11,253 nt of DNA from Paraclostridium ghonii. GTDB taxonomy: Bacteria; Bacillota; Clostridia; Peptostreptococcales; Peptostreptococcaceae. The notes under the pieces were generated by a model that was not told where the DNA came from, ran no database searches, and saw only the letters and a program-made list of their open reading frames with translations. This document shows positions 7,834 to 11,253 of this stretch, piece after piece (position 1 is the stretch's first letter; each line of letters opens with the position of its first letter). Both the position numbers and the translations under genes were made by a program. The DNA is taken from NCBI RefSeq assembly GCF_023653455.1, contig NZ_JAKEDR010000109.1:1-11253 (forward strand), in the 5' to 3' direction.

Positions 7834-9066
7834 TTAAACTGTAATATCTCTTATATTTTTATCTCTATAATATATTTCACCCTTAGAAATAGCTTGCACT
7901 GGACATACTAAACTACATAAATGACATCCTACGCAATTGTCTTTATTTAATGAAATCTTTCTTGATTCTTTATCCCAGTTTAAAGCTTGGTGTGCTCCAT
8001 CAAAGCAGGATACATAACATCTTCCACACCCAATACAAATATCATTATTTATTTTAGGATAAATTATAAAATTACGCTCTATATCTTCTACAGGTATTAT
8101 ATTAGGATTTGCTTTTCCCACTAATTGTTGCAAATTATCTATCCCAATATCATCCATAAAATAGGATAATCCACTAATCATATCTTCTACTATACGATAT
8201 CCGTATTGCATTACAGATGTAGTTACTTGAATATTACTAGCACCTAATAATATAAATTCTAGAGCGTCTCTCCAAGTTTCAACTCCACCACTTCCACTTA
8301 TTTCAATATTTTTTAACTCTTTATTATCTCTTAATTGTTGTAAAAATCTTAAAGCAATTGGTTTTATTGCTTTACCAGAATATCCAGATATAGCTGACTT
8401 TCCGTTTATAACAGGTTTTCCAACCATATTATCTAAATCAATTCCTGTAATGCATTTAACGGTGTTTATTGCTGTAACTCCACTTGCTCCACCTTTTATA
8501 GCTGCTATTGAAGGCATTGTCATATCCCCTATATTAGGAGTCATTTTTGCAATTATAGGAAGATTTGTTCCTCTAGAAACTGCTTGACAGTATTTTTTTA
8601 CTAATTGAGCATTTTGACCTACATCAGAACCCATTTCATTGCTTGTCATTTGAGGACATGAAAAATTGCATTCTATAATATCTACATCTGATTTTGTAAC
8701 TAGTCTTGCAAGGTCTTCCCATTCTTTTTCATTTTGTCCCATAATTGAAGCTACAATTGTTTTTGTAGGGTAATTTTGTTTAAGTTTCTTTAATGAATCT
8801 AAACTTTCTTGAAGTGGATGCTCTGATATTTGTTCCATATTTTTAAATCCAATAAAATCAGTACTTTCCTTATCTAATTTATCAAAACGAGGCGAACAGT
8901 CTGTCGGTATAAAAAATCCTAAAGTTTTATATACTACTCCTCCCCATCCAGTTTCCAATGCCTTTGCACACATTTCATAGCAATTATCTACAGGAGATGA
9001 AGATAAGAAAAATGGATTTTCACATTTTACTCCACAAAATTCTATGGATAAATCTTTTTTAAACAT
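7834..9066 (-). CDS. preA: NAD-dependent dihydropyrimidine dehydrogenase subunit PreA
   Basis: 410 aa. Residues 1-310 form the FMN-binding dihydroorotate-dehydrogenase-like barrel: [10 protein letters not shown] (131-140), MGSDVGQ (145-151), KMTPNIGD (174-181), AINTV (199-203), [13 protein letters not shown] (228-240), SGSGGVETW (257-265) and [10 protein letters not shown] (280-289). The C-terminus carries two [4Fe-4S] motifs, C344, C347, C350, C354 and C378, C381, C384, C388. With PreT it reduces uracil and thymine to dihydropyrimidines using NADH, and can run in reverse; it is cytoplasmic. The mammalian enzyme has its acid-base Cys in a MGLACGQ motif, while here the aligned position appears to be Val149; from memory bacterial PreA proteins share this. 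The ATG overlaps the end of preT by 8 nt and has GAAAGGAG 9 nt upstream, so translation is probably coupled. No dihydropyrimidinase or ureidopropionase gene follows. Confidence 0.95.
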   Translation of the reverse strand: MFKKDLSIEFCGVKCENPFFLSSSPVDNCYEMCAKALETGWGGVVYKTLGFFIPTDCSPRFDKLDKESTDFIGFKNMEQISEHPLQESLDSLKKLKQNYPTKTIVASIMGQNEKEWEDLARLVTKSDVDIIECNFSCPQMTSNEMGSDVGQNAQLVKKYCQAVSRGTNLPIIAKMTPNIGDMTMPSIAAIKGGASGVTAINTVKCITGIDLDNMVGKPVINGKSAISGYSGKAIKPIALRFLQQLRDNKELKNIEISGSGGVETWRDALEFILLGASNIQVTTSVMQYGYRIVEDMISGLSYFMDDIGIDNLQQLVGKANPNIIPVEDIERNFIIYPKINNDICIGCGRCYVSCFDGAHQALNWDKESRKISLNKDNCVGCHLCSLVCPVQAISKGEIYYRDKNIRDITV

Positions 9067-10252
9067 TATCTTTAACTCCTTTCATATTTAAAGATTTTAC
9101 GTATTTATCAGCTTTGTATGCAGCTTCTTTACCACTTTGAATTGCACATACAACCGTCTTATCTTTTGAATCTATGTCTCCTGCAATAAATATTCCATTT
9201 TGTTCATCTTTAAGTAAAGATATATCTTTTTCGCATTCTTGACCTATGGCTACTATGTATTGATCACATTTTAAAGTTAAATCACTATCATTTCCGATAC
9301 TTTCAAATACTGCTTTTTCAACTTTTTTATTTCCTTTTATGCTTAAAGGTTTAAATTTCACAAAAATATTTACTCCACAATCTTTTGTATGTAATTTTTC
9401 ATCTATATAAGCTGGCATATCATTTTCTGTTCTTCTATATAGTATGTTAACTTGATTTGCTCCTCTTAATTTAGCAATTCTAGCAACATCCATCGCTACG
9501 TCTCCACCACCAACAACTATTACATTATCACCTTTATAAACACTATTAGAATTTTCTTTAATTTTGCGTAAATAGTTTACTCCAATTTCTACATTTTCTA
9601 AATCAATTCCTTCTATATCTAATGTTTTACCTTTATGTAGTCCACAAGCCCATATAACTGAATGTGATGTATTTAATTCATCTGAAGATTTTATTTCTAT
9701 TAAGTTTTTAAAGTTAACGCCTAAATTTTTCACTTGATCTATCTCATAATCTACTAATGTTTGATTTATTCTATCATTTGGAATACCATAAGTTAAGTAC
9801 CCTCCATATTTTTCTTCTTTTTCATATATAGTTACATTGTGACCTTTTTTTATTAATTCCACTGCTGCAGCAAGTCCTGCTGGACCAGACCCTATAATTG
9901 ATATATTAAATCCTGTATTTTCTTGTTTAATGCAAGTTGGGATGCTTAACTCTTTATCTAAATCCATTAAGTATTCTTGAATCATTTTTATATTTATTGG
10001 AGTGTTTATAGATGTTCTACTGCATGCCTTTTCACAATAAGCTTTTGATGGACATACTTTTGAACATACTCCACCTAATATGTTATTATTTTTTATTGTT
10101 TCAATAGCACCTTTTGGATTGTCAAATCTTAAAGATCTTATAAATTTTGCTGGATCTGTTTTGGCTGGGCATGCTTTAGAGCATGGTGCATCATGACATA
10201 ATAAACATCTAGAAACTTCTTCACGTATTGTTAGTTTATGTATTTTGTTCAT
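9059..10252 (-). CDS. preT: NAD-dependent dihydropyrimidine dehydrogenase subunit PreT
   Basis: 397 aa, near the usual length of about 410. The N-terminal domain carries the GltD/DPD-type Fe-S ligands C16, C19, C24, C28 and C63, C67, C73, C77. Next come an FAD-binding Rossmann motif [10 protein letters not shown] (121-130), an NAD(P)-binding motif [10 protein letters not shown] (248-257), and the closing FAD motif GIFIAGD (353-359). Related to the GltD small subunit of glutamate synthase, but its place directly before preA identifies it as PreT, which takes electrons from NADH and passes them to the flavin/Fe-S subunit PreA. The ATG has AAAGG 8 nt upstream. It is the first gene of a two-gene operon ended by the 7781-7819 hairpin. 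The upstream 183 nt (10253-10435) are AT-rich, and I could not find a convincing promoter there. Confidence 0.94.
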   Translation of the reverse strand: MNKIHKLTIREEVSRCLLCHDAPCSKACPAKTDPAKFIRSLRFDNPKGAIETIKNNNILGGVCSKVCPSKAYCEKACSRTSINTPINIKMIQEYLMDLDKELSIPTCIKQENTGFNISIIGSGPAGLAAAVELIKKGHNVTIYEKEEKYGGYLTYGIPNDRINQTLVDYEIDQVKNLGVNFKNLIEIKSSDELNTSHSVIWACGLHKGKTLDIEGIDLENVEIGVNYLRKIKENSNSVYKGDNVIVVGGGDVAMDVARIAKLRGANQVNILYRRTENDMPAYIDEKLHTKDCGVNIFVKFKPLSIKGNKKVEKAVFESIGNDSDLTLKCDQYIVAIGQECEKDISLLKDEQNGIFIAGDIDSKDKTVVCAIQSGKEAAYKADKYVKSLNMKGVKDNV

Positions 10253-10435
10253 TTTGTTTTCCTTTCTATAATTATTTGTAAATTTAATTTTTGATTATGT
10301 AAGTATTAAAAATGAGTTATAGTACTTGCTTTACTTATTTTATTGCTTGTCTTTATACTTAATTATATTCTTGGTAATATAGTTTATTCTAAAAAAAGAC
10401 TATCTCAATAACTTAAATCTATATTTAAACAAAAC
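10253..10435. other. gene-free AT-rich leader region of preT
   Basis: Apart from the ribosome binding site next to the preT start, I see nothing firm here. Several TATAAT-like boxes occur, for example on the minus strand in AAGAATATAATTAAG, but none has a good -35 at 16-18 nt. A weak plus-strand pair TTGCTT-17-TATTCT is also present and probably chance. No riboswitch-like conserved core was recognised. Confidence 0.4.
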
Positions 10436-10518
10436 AATAAGGAGTGAGAGTATATTTTGCTACACAAGCTGAAAAAATGCTTGAAATGTAGCTAAAATGT
10501 ACTCTCACTCCCTTTATT
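10436..10518. terminator. long hairpin between the DUF1851 gene and preT
   Basis: Segment 10441-10464 pairs with 10487-10511 over about 24 bp (GGAGTGAGAGTA...GCTACA), with one U-G position and one bulged base. It continues through CAAGC/GCTTG (10465-10469, 10479-10483) to a 9-nt loop. Outside, AATAA (10436-10440) can pair with TTATT (10514-10518). On the minus strand it lies about 40 nt past the stop of the DUF1851 gene and is followed by a poor T-run (TTATTGTTTTG), so terminator is the simplest call. The one imperfect pair is U-G on a plus transcript and A-C on a minus one, and the T-run is better on the plus side. A small mobile-type hairpin cannot be excluded. Confidence 0.6.
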
Positions 10519-10556
10519 TTTATGAAATTAGTTTAATCATAATTATATATCAAATA

Positions 10557-11105
10557 TTATTCTATCTTTCCAACTAATTGAGTTATTATCTCAATATGTT
10601 CTCTAATCTTTACCTTTTTTAAATTTTCTACTTTCTCACTACCACCTAATCCTAATAAAGGTACATATCCAAAACATTCATCAAAACCAAGTATTCCATT
10701 GTTAATTATAGCTTCTTTATATTGTAAATTATCAATAAAATCTTTAACATATTCAGGATCTAATATATCATTTAAGAAGTATTCAAACCCATCTTCCATA
10801 ATATCAAATGTTCCTTTACGATATTTCACAATACCTAAATATCTATTCTTTTCCCAAGTTATTATATCTCCAAATCCTGTAACCATTATTGGGATGGATT
10901 CCTTGCCTCTAAAATATGAATTCTCTAACAATTCTTTATATTCATTTGGATTAATAATTTTAATATAGTTATTCATAAAACTACCGAATCCATATTCTTT
11001 CCATATATAAATTAATTTTTCAGGAATTTCTTCATTATATAAATTTATAATATCTTCTTCAACTTCTTTTGCTTTCCTAAAGTCTTCTAAAACTTTATAT
11101 TTCAT
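10557..11105 (-). CDS. GAD-like/DUF1851 domain protein (T6SS immunity Tdi1-like family)
   Basis: 182 aa from the chosen ATG. The N-terminal part is a GAD-like domain (PF08887): IPEKLIYIWKEYGFGSF, then YIKIINPNEY. The remainder matches DUF1851 (PF08906): IPIMVTGFGDIITWEK, YLGIVKYRKGTFDIM, FDECFGYVPLLGLGG and HIEIITQLVGKI. The family includes Tdi1, the immunity protein to a type VI secretion DNase effector in Agrobacterium. No toxin or secretion gene is in the window, so an orphan immunity role is an inference. A TTG start at 11115-11117 would add four residues, but GGGGGT lies about 5 nt before the internal ATG and nothing suitable precedes the TTG, so ATG at 11103-11105 is preferred. No signal peptide or membrane segment is seen. 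It is divergent from a probable plus-strand gene at the window edge. Confidence 0.82.
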   Translation of the reverse strand: MKYKVLEDFRKAKEVEEDIINLYNEEIPEKLIYIWKEYGFGSFMNNYIKIINPNEYKELLENSYFRGKESIPIMVTGFGDIITWEKNRYLGIVKYRKGTFDIMEDGFEYFLNDILDPEYVKDFIDNLQYKEAIINNGILGFDECFGYVPLLGLGGSEKVENLKKVKIREHIEIITQLVGKIE

Positions 11106-11122
11106 ACTTACCCCCAAATATT

Positions 11123-11151
11123 TTGATACATTCTGTTAACTTATTTATATT
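11123..11151 (+). promoter_or_regulatory. sigma-A promoter reading off the right edge
   Basis: TTGATA (11123-11128), a 17-nt spacer and TATATT (11146-11151) form a near-consensus plus-strand promoter. The start would lie near 11158, exactly at the beginning of the leader inverted repeat. It is the only strong plus-strand promoter I see in the window and supports a divergent gene to the right. Confidence 0.65.
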
Positions 11152-11155
11152 TGAA

Positions 11156-11224
11156 TCTCGACCCCGATAGGGTTTACAATGGTTTCACCACAAAACACAT
11201 TCCCCCTATAGAAAGGAGTCGAGA
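11156..11224 (+). promoter_or_regulatory. structured 5' leader enclosing a ribosome binding site
   Basis: TCTCGAC (11156-11162) pairs with GTCGAGA (11218-11224), and inside it ATAGGG (11167-11172) pairs with CCCTAT (11204-11209). The Shine-Dalgarno AAAGGAG (11212-11218) lies between the two 3' arms, partly in the outer stem. Because the predicted transcript starts at the 5' arm, folding could control access to the ribosome binding site. The block is also richer in G+C than the flanking sequence. It could instead be an end structure of a mobile element. Confidence 0.4.
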
Positions 11225-11227
11225 AAA

Positions 11228-11253
11228 TTGAAACCTACGGTTAAATGCCCTGA
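11228..11253 (+). CDS. start of a plus-strand gene, cut by the window edge
   Basis: A TTG codon lies 9 nt after a strong AAAGGAG, downstream of a promoter and leader, and opens a frame reading MKPTVKCP before the window ends (partial at the 3' side). The neighbouring ATT frame stops within six codons. The Lys/Cys/Pro start is compatible with a zinc-ribbon protein, for example some transposases, but eight residues cannot identify a family. Confidence 0.45.

Noticed and set aside
10253-10435. Weak plus-strand promoter TTGCTT-17-TATTCT and several TATAAT-like boxes
   Set aside because: Poor -35 matches and many random TATA-like boxes in such AT-rich sequence; no supporting gene start.
11106-11117. 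TTG start adding MGVS to the DUF1851 protein
   Set aside because: The G-run that would be the ribosome binding site for the internal ATG lies within this extension, and no purine-rich site precedes the TTG.
1-11253. CRISPR array, rRNA, tRNA or complete insertion sequence
   Set aside because: No regularly spaced repeats, no structural RNA signatures and no complete transposase frame were seen; only the right edge hints at a possible mobile-type gene start.

Overview
The window comes from a low-GC, AT-rich Firmicute, most likely a clostridium of the Peptostreptococcaceae type (Clostridioides, Paraclostridium, Romboutsia or relatives). This rests on base composition, strong purine-rich ribosome binding sites (AGGGGGA, GGAGG), a HrcA/CIRCE-controlled clpB and a preTA pair; the genus is an inference. 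All eight complete genes lie on the minus strand. A ninth gene appears to begin on the plus strand at the right edge and is cut off by the window end.

Read right to left, in the direction of transcription: (1) a GAD-like/DUF1851 protein (T6SS immunity-like family), followed by a long hairpin; (2) preT-preA, overlapping by 8 nt, encoding the NADH-dependent dihydropyrimidine dehydrogenase, closed by a 14-bp hairpin terminator; (3) clpB with its own sigma-A promoter, a near-perfect CIRCE operator in the leader and a terminator about 100 nt after the stop; (4) a non-coding island of about 150 bp with two hairpins and a small GC-richer block; (5) a single BchI-like AAA+ ATPase with terminator; (6) a DUF362-ferredoxin protein; (7) a PUA/EVE-like(?)-HNH nuclease with terminator; (8) a GHL10/DUF187 glycosyl-hydrolase-like protein with promoter and terminator.

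Most of this is housekeeping or ordinary accessory content arranged as one- or two-gene units, each with its own terminator. The clear functional units are preTA (pyrimidine reduction) and clpB (heat-shock disaggregase). DUF362, the BchI-like ATPase and preTA all involve Fe-S or Cys metal sites, but nothing shows they act together.

I found no convincing undescribed multi-gene system. The items most worth a second look are the alternating-Cys insertion in the GHL10 protein, the HNH nuclease with an unrecognised N-terminal domain, the orphan BchI-like ATPase, the hairpin island between clpB and that ATPase, and the structured leader with a TTG start at the right edge.
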